Assembly: GCA_003049485.1 (NCBI GenBank)
Contig: PYST01000016.1
Location: 62,434 to 126,433, forward strand
Direction: 5' to 3'
Length of the DNA stretch: 64,000 nt
DNA from: Ophioceras dolichostomum
Lineage: Eukaryota > Ascomycota > Sordariomycetes > Magnaporthales > Ophioceraceae
Shown: positions 44,291 to 56,527 of the stretch, one piece after another
Numbering within the stretch: position 1 is the stretch's first letter
Layout of the letters: every line of letters starts with the position of its first letter
Translations under genes and position numbers: made by a program
Notes under the pieces: model-generated
What the model saw: only the letters and a program-made list of their open reading frames with translations
Databases searched by the model: none
Told to the model about the DNA's origin: nothing

Positions 44291-47200
44291 GGGTCGAGGG
44301 GTGTCTCAGGGTATCAGATAAGCAGGAAGGGAGAAGAACAAGAACGACAAGAAAAGCGAGTGGCAGGCCCTGGGGTATGATATCGTTCAGGAGATCGATA
44401 CCATACACACGCGAAGGATCAAGGTAGGTTGCGATGGGGACAGAAGAGGAAGCCCTGAGTCCATCGTGACGACAAGAGAACGGGGTGGAGAGGGGGTCGG
44501 AACCCGATCTTTATATACCTAAAATTATCCAGACTCATTCTGACTCTGCTGCAGCAGCATGGGCAGCATGGGCAACATGGGCAGCAAGCATCAGCAGAGT
44601 AGTCGGTATGCTACCCCAGAAGTTCGGCGGCAACCGGCACCTGGGCTCTGGATGGGCCTCGGACGGCAAGGGCTTTCACGAAAAGCCACGGTCCAGGGTA
44701 GCAACCAGGGCAGCGCTTTTGGAGATTAGGCCATGTCCAGATCTGGGATGGCGGCACCAGGTGGCACCGGGCATCTCGGGGGGGCCAACGACAAGGCGAG
44801 GACAAGAGCGAAGCCTAGAGAAAGTCGAAGTCGGATCTCGGCTATGAGGTGTGAACAGCGAACACCCTTGCTCCTTCCCCTTCCCTGCCCCTTGCTCGCT
44901 CGCGTCCGCTTCGGCCTTCGATAAAAAAGAATGGTACATACTGTGGTAGCCTCACGGACAGGCGGCGGCACAGGCACTTGCTTGAGCCCACTTGTCCAGC
45001 CCAAAAATGTGACGTACCAAGAAGGAAGTTGAGCCTGGCCTTGGGGCTCCATGAAAGATAGGATGACTGATGTTCGTGACAGATGTTTTTGTGCTGCAAT
45101 CAAAACTGTCTGTTGTTCGCACGTGCGGTCCACAAAGATGGACGTGCATATATCATGTTGTACAGCTCATACATACTTGATCGCTTCTGCAGTGAGCAGT
45201 TTTAGCAAGCAGTCTCCAAGCAGTCCGCAAGCTGACTTCGGTGTGTCTTCGCCTACTACGTTGTAGCGAACATTGCATACGTATGTCTATATTACATCCC
45301 AACTGGGCAGTCAATGGTCACCGGGATCCATGAGGGATCCATCATTCCTCGACGCCCGTCTGGTCCTTCCCCGAGAGTGCTGAGGGGGAAACGAGGGGGA
45401 GAGGGGAATATGATACGAGATATCTCAGCCGCTCGTTAGGAGGGCTTGCTGTCAGCGGTGCCAGCAGTGCCAGCAAATAACCATCAGCAATGCAGCAATG
45501 CGCCGGCTCCTGAGTGAGGACTGCACCGGCGAGCAGCGGCAACGTTCAGTCATTGCCAGGCAGTCAGGCAGTCAGTCTGGTCTGTGCCAGGACTCGACTT
45601 TCCGCTTGGAGACCGCTGTGCGATGTGAGACTGGAGACAACAGGATGCGATGGGATGCGATGCCGCGCCCACAACTAGGGCACAAAAAAAGAAAAAGGGG
45701 AAAAGAACAACTTTTTGCTCGCCGTGTTGTTAGCAGTCATGATCGGCGGCGGGTGGAGGCGGTCAGGGGAGAGAGGTCAGCTTCTGCTCGAGAAGGAGAT
45801 TGAGATTGGATATGCAATGCATCACATCCATTCACACCCTCAGCAGAGCTGAACTTTCCCAAATAGGCAAGGAGAATCTCAACCCCAGTCCTTGCAACGC
45901 CCAGGCTAGCCCATCGCAGCCGCCCGGGCCCCAATAAATGGATCTTGTCCCCGCAAAAGAAAAGGTCCGGCCGCTAGTGGGCTCTTCTGAACTCTGATCG
46001 TTTTGATCACTGGTCAAAAACTGTCGGTTCCTGCATTAAAAAAAACGCCTCTTTTCTTATGACCCAGGAGAAAAAAAAGGAGAGGGCGGGAGAGGCTGTC
46101 CAGGTTTTTGGGTTTCTCTTTCCTTTTGGTCGGGTGGCATGAGAAGTTCTTATATTGGCAGCTGGAAAAATGCGTGAGAGTCCAAAAAAGAAAGAGAGGC
46201 GTCACGAGTACCAGCGTCTGCTCGAGGACCCCTCAGTAGAGCCCTTGTCCTTGATGTTAATAATGCAGCACGCAGGTAATATGTAAAATATTGTCCATTG
46301 ATGAGTCCACCACGACGTCAACTTGTGGTCCGTGGGAGCCGAGACACCAGAAGAAGAACCTTTGGCGGCCAAGGCTAGCCTGCCTGGGAAGCAAATTACA
46401 TGCAGGTGTCAGCGTTACTTTCGTCGCGATGTTGTCTTTTTTGGTCTCTGTGTTGCGACTCCGACTGACTTGTGACTTGCGTGGTGATGTCTCAGGTGTC
46501 TCTCCCCTCGATGTGTGTCTCTCTCTCTTTCGCTGTCTCTGACTCTTGTCGTTCTCTCTCAGTGGTCTGTGTGGCTCGTATACAACGCCAGAGTCCCTTT
46601 CAAAGGGCTCAGAACTTCACCGACATCAACGTCAACGGTGCGCCATGGCCTTTCCCAGGAGCTTTCGCCGACGCTAGGTTACCTCCTATTTATGTTGAAC
46701 GGGCTTTTGTGTTGATTGTGAGGTCGCATTTTCAGCCTCGGCCAAAAGCTTCAGGACGGCCAGGAGGATGGTACGTAGGCATCCATCCTGCCTTTCCTAG
46801 CTTCGGGATTCGAGAGTCCCCCGAAGTGTTTGAACAAGTCAGAAGGGGACTCGAGAATCCACAAACGCTCGACTCCTCGAGCCCATGTGTGTCCGGAATT
46901 CCCATCTGGCCCCCATCCCCTACAGTTGACAGTATCAATAATCATACTCAGCCATGATGATCCCTTTTCGCTTTCTATTTTTTTATCGATTCCCCCGGAG
47001 AGCGGCAGAGCAAGAGGGCGGCAGAGCGGCCAGTGGAATCTGTGGACTTCACTCGGCCGTGTCCGGGAAATTGGATGTGGCCGCCTCACAAAAAAAGCCA
47101 CTTCCTCGCGAGGGAGAGAGGAGAGGCGCGACCGACGCGCCCGGGAAAATGCCGCTAGCTGGCTGGCCTTTCTGTGGCTTTTCAGAGGCTCTTTCTTTTT

Positions 47201-48176
47201 CTCCTTTGCCTCTCGTATTTCCACATGTCGAAGCCCTCTAATTTCAGATTTTCTTTCTTTAAGCCACAATCACTGTGATACCCATCCCGATTCGAAGTGG
47301 ACGGCAGAGGTGGCACCCAAAATACTTGCGTTGTCTCCCTCTTTTTGGAGGGCAGTTCACTTTTGTGATGTTTTGCCCTCCACTTCAATGTGTTTGTGGG
47401 TTTGTTGTTCAGCTGGCGCATGCAGAAAGCAGGATCCGTGCGGCAAAAATACGAGCGACTGCAACCGTTCTCCTGCATGTTCAAGGCCCAAAGCTCCAAA
47501 GATCCTTGTGGACTACGTGCAACGTACGACAGCACTTGACAGACAGAGCGGCGCACAGAGGCTGGGATAGGTGTTTCTCGCACGAAAAAAAACAAAGAAG
47601 AAAAAGCGGACGTAAGGTGCTAAAAGTGAACTTCGTGTTGGTCATTTCCCGTAGTCCAGTGTTTCCATCACAACAAACTGCCGACAGTTCCCCAGGTCGA
47701 CTACTGTAGTACGTGCCATTGAGGGATATCAGGTTGCCCCAGTCGCCGAGCCTTTCTCCTTCCTTTTTTCTCCGACTGTAACGAGACTACCAGTGTCTTG
47801 AGAAGCACAGGCACGTGAGATAGAACGTGACGAAAGCTTGTTTGCTGCAGATCTTGATTCCCGATACCTACGTTCCATTCTAGACTTCAGAGAGTCGCCA
47901 ACCAACCCCTTCCAATAGGCGAGGCCGATTTGGTGATGATGATGCTAGAATACAGTTTCCTTTTTGCCAAAACAGAAGAGAGTGAGAGATGCGGAAAATG
48001 AGGAATGAAATGAGCCCGAGTAACAAGGGAGAAGGAAAGGAAAAGAACATTGCGCCAGAACTCCGCACATAAATAGGTATCAGGGGAGGGAGGGTAGATA
48101 ACTGGCTATTGCTGGGAGGCCCGATATTCTTCGCATTTCTTTCCCTCCCCCGATGCCTCTGTTCCCCGTTTCCGCC
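44291..48176. other. Gene-free 3.9-kb region, WSC promoter to eIF3a stop
   Basis: No supported gene. The left end is the WSC promoter/leader, with a GCAGCATGG-type repeat at about 44550-44590. Imperfect CAGGCAGT repeats are near 45555-45575, and CT-rich TCTCTC tracts are near 46515-46560. The longest frames (46830-47570 plus, 46751-47269 minus) overlap each other and lack family features. The right end is the eIF3a 3' UTR. Confidence 0.45.
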
Positions 48177-51100
48177 CTAGTTCTGAGGTGGATTCTCGCG
48201 ACGCCACTTGGGCACGTATTTGCCAGGTGCCCCTGACGCCGTCAGAGACTCCTTCGGAGGTGCAGGAGAGTCGTCGCGGCCGCTGTCGCGGCCACCGTCG
48301 CGGCCACCGTCACGACCATCCCGACCGCCATCACGGCCCTCTCCCCTGCCACCGTTCTCGCCACGGCCAGAGTCGGTGCGGCTCATCAATGGCGGACCCC
48401 TGCCGGATACAGCCCGGGGAGGCGGTCCGTCGCGGTCGGTAGGTGCGCCACCCGAAGCTATCCTGGCAGCCTCACGCTCACGCCAGCTGGGCTTGCCACC
48501 ACCCGGCCCGGTCAGGTTGAGACGCGGTGGGCCAGAAGGTCGGTCGCTAGAGTCCGTGCGCTCCATCGGAGTGCCGGTACGGACAGGAGCTTGGGAAGGC
48601 GCGTTGTTCTCCGGCTGCGGCGCCGCCGCCGCGGCGTTGTTGGACGGAACCCTGTCACGCCAGCTGGGCTTAGTGGAACTGCCAGCCAGGTTGAGGCGCG
48701 GCGCGCTCCCAGACGACTCCTGCGCTCTGGGCGCCGCGGCGGCGGCGGCAGCGGCGGCCAGCCTCTCCTCCTTCTCCTTCCTGCGACGCTCGATCGCTTG
48801 CTCTTCGCGCTGTGCCTGCAATGCTGCTTTCTCCAGGCTCTCCTGGCGGTCCTTTTCGCGCTGGGCCTTGGCTTTAGCCAGTTCTTCCTTCCTGAGCTCC
48901 TCGCGCCTCTTCTGCTCCTCCTTCTCCTTAGCAGCGCGTTCCTCAGCCTCGCGCAATTGCCGCTCCTCTTCTTCCCTCTGCCGCTTCTCGCGAAGCTTGC
49001 GGTCACGGTACTCCTTCCTGCGAGCATTGATCGCCTTCTCCAACTCCCTCTCGGCATCACGGTGACGCTTCTCGAACTCGTCGCGACGCCGTTCCTGAAG
49101 GTTGGATCTGAACTGCTCGTAGTACGGCATCAGACGGGACAGCCGGTGCTTCAGCTCGACACTTTCCGCGTGCTTCTGCTTGGCCTCCTTGAGCGTTTCG
49201 GCCGTAAGCACCTTGTAAGCGGCGAGATCGCGCTCGCGCTGAGCCTCATAGTCGCGGCCGAGTTCCTTAGCCTCTTCCTTGCGATAGGCCCGCTCTAGGT
49301 GGTCGAGACGCTTTCCAGTGACGCGGAGTTTCTCGTTGATGTTATTCTTCTCCAGCTCGAGTTGCGCGACCTTGATAGCTCGAATCTGGGAAGTATCAAG
49401 AGTGCTGAGATCTTCGACGCCAAAGTCAATAGCATTGGGGCCAAGTCCGATCTTAAGGTCCTTGATCAGATTCTCGGCCTCGGCCTTGCGGATCTCCTGC
49501 AGCTCCTTCTCCTTCCTCTTCCGCTCACGCTCTTTCTGCTCCTCGGCTAAGCGCTGTTGTTCGGCCTCCAGAAGAGCCTGCTCACGGATTCGCTTCATCT
49601 TGGCGTTCTCCTTCTCGCGCTTGGCCTGAAGCTCCGAGGCCTCCTGCTTCCGCTTCTCGATGATGTCCTTGCGGGCCAGGATGTCACGGTGTTCTTTGTC
49701 GGCACCCGCCTTCGCGCGCGCCAGGGCAGCCTCGCGGCTCTTAATCCGAGCCTCGTTGAAAGATGAGTCGACGTAGTAGCAAGTCGTGTATAGGGACTTT
49801 GCGAGCCGGGTGAGCTGGGATCGGACAATTTCAGACGGAGTCCGTTGGAGGCGCTGAACTGAGCCGCCCTCGGCCTCGGCCGAGCCAGCGGCAGAGCCCG
49901 AGTGCGCGGCCCTAGACGAAGAGAAGATATCTGTGTCGAAGCTCAACACGCCCTTGGCATGATCCATCCGGATAGCAAGATCGCCCTTCTTGTTCCCATT
50001 CATGATGAACTTTTCGATGGTGCCACGGGTGACCTGGAACGGCTCCGGAAACTGCGCCAGGCTCTCGACGAAGCTCAGAGACACGGTTTCGTAGACTTGA
50101 GACAGCTGCTGGAACAGCCTGGTGAGGATGACCTGTTGCAGAGGGAGGATGTACTTCTGCATTTCGGCGTCGGCACCAATCTGCTTCAGGATGGGCGAAA
50201 TCTTCTGGCAGATGGACAAGGGGTGGAAGTCGACCTCAAGGATGTTGTAAAGCTCCCTAATCTCAGGACGGGCTTGACGCAGGAGAGACTTGGAAAGAGC
50301 ATCCTTGAACAGCCCGGCACGAGTTGGCGCCTGAGTCATGTTGAGGAGGTGGGTCAGGCGCGAGTTTTTGTTCTTCTTTGCCTCGTCAAAGTCCACCATT
50401 GCGCCACGGGAGCGGGTAGTGCTGATAACTGGAATCGACAGGGCCGACAGGAGAACGAACGAAGCAGCCTTCTGCAGGTCGGCGGGAGACGCAGGAGGGT
50501 TGTCCGACTTCTTGCCCTGTCCAGTCGCGACGATGGCGGCAGACTGGCGGAGCAGGCTGTAGTAGCGAGCCCATGCGGCGGCGTGGAACAGGTAGTTCTC
50601 GCCAACGAGGAAGATTCGCGTCAGCTTCTCGTAGTAGTTGGCCATCATTATGTTCTTTGGCGGGCGCTTGCTGAGGTTGAGCAGCGTGTGAATATCCTCA
50701 ACGCTTCGGAAGGCCTCTTGCCAAAGCTCCAGTTCGACGGCGACGTTCAGCTGCTGGAAGCGAGTCTCGAGGTGGCGCTGCAGCGTATCGGGGTCGCTCA
50801 GGTTGATGGCGTGCATCTGACTGGAGAACTTGGCTGCGGTTTGTACGTGGTTCCGAAGAAGTTCGCACAGACGGCGGAACTCGGTCTTCCTCGTGTATTT
50901 GAGGCAGAACTCAAAGGCCTGCATCGCAGTGCTCTGGTACAGCAGCTCAAGGCGCGCATTGTTCCGGAGGATATCGAGCACGGTTCGGTATGCCTCCCAA
51001 AGGTACTTCAACCAAGGGGTCACGATGGCACGGTCGGTACGGTCGCGGGACTGCTCGCCGGATACGGTGGCCAGGAGGATAGACTCTGGCGTCTCAGTGG

Positions 51101-51740
51101 CCTCGAGGTCATCGACGCTGGAGGTGGCCGTCGCCTCGATGCTGGACTGGACTTCATCGGCCTTCTGCTGGGCAGCGGTGACCTTCGCCGCCGCTAACTC
51201 GATGAATTTTTTCAAAACCAGCTGGATAATTTTGGTCAGTCGAGGCACGAGGATTGATGTGCAGCGCTGATATGTCGGGGCGGGTGAGATGGGAATGATG
51301 ACAGATGTATCGACAGAGGACAGGGGTGGAGAAGACTAACCTCGATGGTACCGACGTTGGTGTTCTGGGCAATATTCTTGTACTGGTAGAGAGCATCCTT
51401 TGCCAGCTTGCCCTTCTTTTGCTCGACGGATAGCTCGACCAGCAGGAGCATCACCGGCTCCAGCGACGTGATCGCCACATTTCGGGACCGTTTGGAGGTG
51501 ATGTGCTCATGGAGCAACGTCAGAGCGGCGGGAGACTGGTTGACGCCAATGAGCTCCTGGGCACGCTTCAGGACGTTTTCGGGTTTTTGGTGCGGTGGAG
51601 GAGGCTATCGAGAGGTCAGCATAATCGCAAACACAAAGAGACACGCCGTCTCGGGAAAGGGAGGGGTTGAAATGATTCGGCTGGTGAGAAACTTGGAAGA
51701 GGGGTAGAGGAGGAGGACACTCAAAGCGCCGACATACCAT
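48177..51740 (-). CDS. TIF32: Eukaryotic translation initiation factor 3 subunit A (eIF3a, Tif32)
   Basis: Largest scaffold subunit of eIF3, which binds the 40S subunit and mRNA during initiation. Three coding exons, 51740-51738, 51604-51341 and 51221-48177, give 1103 aa. The first is the ATG alone, followed directly by the donor GTATGT. The second begins PPPPHQKPENVLKRAQELI, the family N terminus. The helical and PCI region runs to about residue 500. A long charged coiled coil (EAQRERDLAAYKVL, EFEKRHRDAERELEKAIN, EKRQREEEERQL) follows at roughly 530-860. The C-terminal tail carries two related LNL-KPSWR units (LNLAGSSTKPSWRDR and LNLTGPGGGKPSWRERE), an RDGGRDGGRD repeat, and ends YVPKWRRENPPQN. 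A TCACGTGA palindrome lies 266 bp upstream of the ATG. Confidence 0.95.
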
Positions 51741-53794
51741 GATGGGCAACTTCCACGCGGGTAGCGCATACGCAAGCCGCAGAGAGGAAGCGTTGACGAT
51801 GCGAGACGCAGCGAAGGTCAAAGGCGCTTCTCTGCGAAGGCTTTGACTTGGCTTGCGCCCGTGGAGGGATGAAGAAATGATTCCTCGTCGTCAGAGGCTC
51901 GAGTCGATTTCCTGTGTGGCAGACGAGGATTTTGCTCTGTTTCTGTGGGCTCTGGGCTTTATCCGAATACGCTAGGCCTTTTCTGGACTCAAAGGGCGAG
52001 CCAGTTCACGTGATTTGAAATGTTGATTGGAGACAGACACAGCCAGAAGTAACGGAGAAGTATACAAACAAATATTCCGGCCAAACGGAGATAGGCGCGG
52101 CAAAAAAAAAGGTCCAAACCTTGAGTTTATGTTATTGAGTTGAAGATTTCCATCATCGTTCTTTTAGGCTTTTTGGCCTTTTCTAGCCACCACAACTTAT
52201 TGATGAACAGCAACGAAAGGCTTATACGAAGCAGTTTGCCAGAGTGTCCAAATCACAGAAGGCATTCTGGACATATTGTGGCGAGAAATATGGAAGGGTT
52301 TTTGGCCAGGGAGGGAGGGAGGAGGGATGGCGGCCATCACGGTTCAGATCCCCGGTGTCCACCCTGCCTAGGTCCCTAACCTACCCGGCAGGTCGGTATC
52401 CCGTGGGCGAAGGGGAGCGAACGAGAAGAAGAAAAAAAGGCGCACCGTTTTCGGTAGATAGACAGCGGTCCATGTTATCCCCTAGATCAGGATCCAGTTG
52501 CAGTGAATACTACCAGCGAGATTGTGGAATACCATCAGATCATTTGCAGATGATCTCGTGCAGCGATATTCATCACTGGCCCACTCTTGCAATAACTAGC
52601 ATGTCCCCCGCCCTGCCATTCCCCTGCCAAACCCGTCGATACTCACGCTTAGACGCATATCGCGTTCGCAGTATGCACCATCAGCAGCGGGGCAAGGTAA
52701 ACCCCTGAAGGAGCATGGATTTAGGTGAGGAGCTGCAATTTCCAGCTTCCCCAGTTTGATTTTTCCGCTATTGCTTGCTTGCATGCTCCCCCAATTCGGA
52801 CCCTTTTCTCAATTCTCAGCAGCGCAGGCCCAGCACTCCCAGAGTCCCAGCACACACGTCCCAGGAAAAAGGTGTGGGCTTTTTTTCGACGAGGCTCTCC
52901 AGTCCAGTCCGGCCACTATCCAAGATCCCTTCCGTTCCCTTCCCTCCCCTCCCACTCAACCCCATCCATCCCATCCCATCCCGCGTCTTTTCTTTCGCCT
53001 CGGACCACAAATCGCACAATACAAGCCCAATCGATCCATTCCAATCGAGCGTCGCTGGCATTCCGGGTCCACGTCGCTGCCTTCGCGCTTGTCTCTTTTG
53101 TGACTTATTCTCTTCTTTCTTTACTCATCCTGTGAAACCTCGCAAAAAGGACATTACTGAGCCGGTTCCTGTAAGTCAAACAAAAGACCTTCCCAAAAGA
53201 AGCCCCGAATACCCGTTCTGCAACACGTTGGACAATTGTGTCCTGCTTTCCCTTCGTCGCCCTCCCGCCGAAAGAAAGAAGGGGGAAAAATCCAAGCTAT
53301 CGTCGCGCAATTCGGCAACACATGCGGCACCGGAAAGGGAGCGAATAAAGGAGCCAGAGAGAGAACGACGCAAGAGAGACATCTGCTCCCGACAGACGAC
53401 CTCCACCAAGGACCAGACGAGCACCAAAAGAAAAAGAGAGAAGAAAGGCAATCGACATCAACGCGCATGCAGAAGAAGCACAACAATCTCATTTTCATCA
53501 TCGCTGACACGCCGGTTTGCCATGAATCCATCACAGGAGAATCGAGAGAGTAGAGATACGGACCACCTCCACAAGTACGGTAGCAACAGACAGGGACAGC
53601 AACAGGGACAGCACCAGGAACAACACCAGGAACAGCAACAGAAACAGCAACAACAGCAGCGTTATCCACGAAGCCCGCCGAAATTCTCACAGCCAGGCCC
53701 GTCACGCCTGCCAGCTGCCCCGTCGCAATCGTCAGTCGTCAGCTACGAGTCGCAGCCCTCTCCGTCCGCCGCCGCCGGCACTCCCACCGCCAAC
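51741..53794. other. Divergent intergenic stretch, eIF3a / G gamma, with long leader
   Basis: About 2 kb. The eIF3a side has the palindrome TCACGTGA at 52006-52013. The right part (52770-53110) is very C/T- and A-rich, as in fungal leaders. A frame open from 52775 reads straight into the G gamma start (see findings). No separate gene is called. Confidence 0.5.
52006..52013. promoter_or_regulatory. TCACGTGA palindrome upstream of eIF3a
   Basis: Perfect 8-bp palindromic E-box of the Cbf1-site type, 266 bp upstream of the eIF3a start codon. A regulatory role is inferred only. Confidence 0.4.
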
Positions 53795-54299
53795 ATGCCT
53801 CAATACACCTCGAGAGACATGGGCGACCCATCGCAGATCAGGAGGAACAAGCAAAGCATGGCCGACCTTAAGCTGCGGCGATTGACTGAGCTCAACAGCC
53901 GACTTAGGGAGGACTTAGAGAGGGAACGTATCCCAGTGAGCACCGCGTCCAAGAGGTAAGTTGAAGCTCGACTCGCTCTGCGATGCAGTCATCACCAGAC
54001 TCGTGCAACATTTCTCTTCTCCCGCTACGCCTCGCCGCGAATTTCCCTCTTGAAGCGCTCCGTGCGCGATGGATCAATTGGGCTGCGCCAGACACTCTGC
54101 CCAGCCCTCGGTCTGCATCCGGATATCCTCGCTGTTGTCTCAGGAATTGATCAACTGCTCACACATCTCCGTCTACAGCATCATCGCGTACTGCAACAGC
54201 ACCCGGGACTACATGGTCCCCTCAGTCTGGGGTGTGGTACCGAAGGGCGAGGACCCCTACGCACCACAACAGAACGGCGGATGCTGTATAGTGATGTAG
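53795..54299 (+). CDS. gng-1: Heterotrimeric G-protein gamma subunit
   Basis: Partner of the G beta subunit in pheromone, nutrient and development signalling at the plasma membrane. Two exons, 53795-53955 and 54179-54299, give 93 aa, the length I recall for the Neurospora protein. The helical G-gamma-like domain reads SMADLKLRRLTELNSRLREDLERERIPVS, here as two pieces (SMADLKLRRLTELNSR; LREDLERERIPVS). It is followed by SIIAYCNSTRDYMVPSVWG and KGEDPYAPQQ. The C terminus CCIVM is a CaaX box (CIVM, farnesylation expected from the final Met) with an adjacent cysteine suited to palmitoylation. The frame is open far upstream: an in-frame ATG at 53522 would add 91 residues. I chose 53795 from family length. 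Confidence 0.93.
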
Positions 54300-56527
54300 G
54301 GCCATTTAGGCGCAGACAACGCTAGAAAGACGGCCGTCCCAGGGGCTCAAGACGCCCAAGACGCTCAAGACGGTGTTGGGCCACCTCAATCCAAATATTA
54401 CGGGCGGTCGGCCCTAACGACTTGATGGCTTGCGACGATTTACAACATCACTCGACTGGACTCGCCGTTCGACAACAACGACGGGGAGTATTAAAAATAA
54501 AAAATTAAAAAATGAGAGAAAATATGGTTGTTTGAGGGGTCTTCGTCTGCCTCCTTTGGCGAGGAGGACGACGGAGATCTCGTGCTTGGATGACGACGGA
54601 CTGACGGGCGAAAGAAGGGGAGACTGGGCGATGCCGAGCGCGACGAACAATATCAAAAGAGAGGATAAAGGACCCACAGGACGACCCGAGGCACCTCGAG
54701 CCTCTCTCACCCTCTCCCTTGCCACTCGACCGGACCGACATCGTCGTCACGGCCTATGCTACGGGCTTTGGGATGCGAAGACGACGAAACGGCATGCGAT
54801 GTGGTGGGACGATGGGCCCTTGTTTCTTTTTCCCAGGCTCACGATAATGGTATTTCTGTTGCCTCCATTCCTCAGCCAGCCCTGCCTTTTGTCTTTTCCT
54901 TTATTTTTCACTATCATATTTTGCTTTCTGGAGGGCTTATTTTCGAGCAGCAGCAGGCAGGCAGGCTTCGGCGGCTTCAGCATGTAATACACTTTTTATT
55001 TTATCTTTCCTTGTTTTACTACTGTTTTCTTCATCACACGCACCACCAACCACCACTGCACCTTTTCCTTTTGACGCCATACACTCTACCATACCCCCAT
55101 CCCACCGCGACTACGACCCCCTCTCATTTTACCGCCTCTTAACACTTTCTACTGCCTGTTCTTCTGCCCAACTATTTACTTGGTGTGGTCTTTCCTGTAG
55201 TTTCCTCCTACTAGCTTAAAAAAAAATCACCTCAAACCCTTCATGTGAATACCATTATTTTGATCTATTTCGCTGGTCACTCCGATGTTACTCTCTCACC
55301 CCCCTCAGCGTTGCTACAGCGTTGCTATTCTGGCAGGCTTCGAAGGAAGTGAGGGTGCGTCTGCTTCCTTGTGCTCCGTTTTCGCTGGCACCAGCAGTGG
55401 CAGAGTGAGCTGGCTCTGAGCTGGCTCTTCTTTCATTTCCATTCACTCGCCCGACCAGCAACGGCCCGCGCAAGCGAAATCTGGCTGCGTGACACAGGGG
55501 CTTGCTTCCTGACGCCCTAGGGCCAGGACGTGATACACAAACTTTTATACGTGTGGAGGAATGTCTCGGCCTGTGCAACGTAGCCGTGATCACCGTCTCA
55601 CATCGCTGCTGCTGCCGTGACTGTACGATGGCGGTGAAGTTAAGAGCTCTCGGGCAGGCAGGCAAATCCAACCATCAAGGCCCAGCCCGGCTTTTGCTAA
55701 GAGCCAGACAGACAGGCATTCGCTGTCTATGACAACGAGCAGGCTAGTAGGTAGGGAGCACCTCATCGAATGGAGCTAACTGTCTGTTGCCTCCTTCACT
55801 GTATTCCCCTCCTCCTTCGTGCAGACCTTATCCGTCGTTCCCCCCTCATCATCATTGTGCCTGCGCAGAGTCACTATACTTGACCAAAACAGCTCGAGCT
55901 GGGCTGGCTTGGTGCCAGCGGCCAATCATGGGGTCGGTCCGGAGCAGCCGGCCTGGCTTCCTTCTTAGAGAGGTGTGACTGCTTATCGGCGCTGCATCAT
56001 ACCACTCTTAGGGCCGTCGTCTGCAGAGGAGCTGCAATGCCCCACTCCGCAGTTCCCCGCCCGGCGGCCCGCTAGGAGCTGTTAGTGAATCACCTAATGG
56101 CATCACATCTATGGACGAAGCCGATGCGGGGCCGGAAGGAGGGCAAACAAGGGACGAAAAAGAAGACGAGAAAGGGGCAAAAAGATAGAAGAGAAAGGAA
56201 ACCGAACAAGATCCATTGGTTTAGACAGTAGTCCATGGTAATCAAGGTGCTCATTCCGGAGCCAGGTAGGTAGAAGGAGCGTTCGGTCGATCTCCAAAGT
56301 TTTAAGCTTCAGGTTCCATCAAAATAAGCTATCCGGTACCCTCGCCTGCGGCTGGTCGTCCGTGCTCCTCCTTCCAAACATTCCCCCTCACCTTGACAGG
56401 AGAGGTTGGCCGATTTGATACCTAATAACCAAGTTGGTTTTCGACAAACGATCAACGTAACCCACCGCCAGGGATCAATTCAGATTGGATAGCAAATCAG
56501 CAAGCAGGTAAAAGGGGCCAGAGGAAC
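54300..56527. other. Gene-free 2.2-kb region, G gamma to Rdx gene
   Basis: The left end is the G gamma 3' UTR, with a CAAGACGC-type short repeat at about 54348-54372. Very pyrimidine-rich sequence fills 54990-55200. The open frames (54430-54987 plus, 55288-55671 minus) show no family features. GTAGGTAGG motifs occur near 55748 and 56265. Confidence 0.45.

Noticed and set aside
42752..44380. 542-codon open frame antisense to the WSC gene
   Set aside because: It is an antisense shadow of a GC-rich, biased coding sequence, with R/G/V/A-rich composition and no domain. The minus-strand frame has a signal peptide and WSC domains.
46830..47570. 246-codon plus-strand open frame in gene-free DNA
   Set aside because: Overlaps a comparable minus-strand frame and has no domains or splice-supported extension. 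Composition is not distinct.
49902..51197. 431-codon open frame antisense to eIF3a
   Set aside because: Antisense shadow of conserved eIF3a sequence, with no family features.
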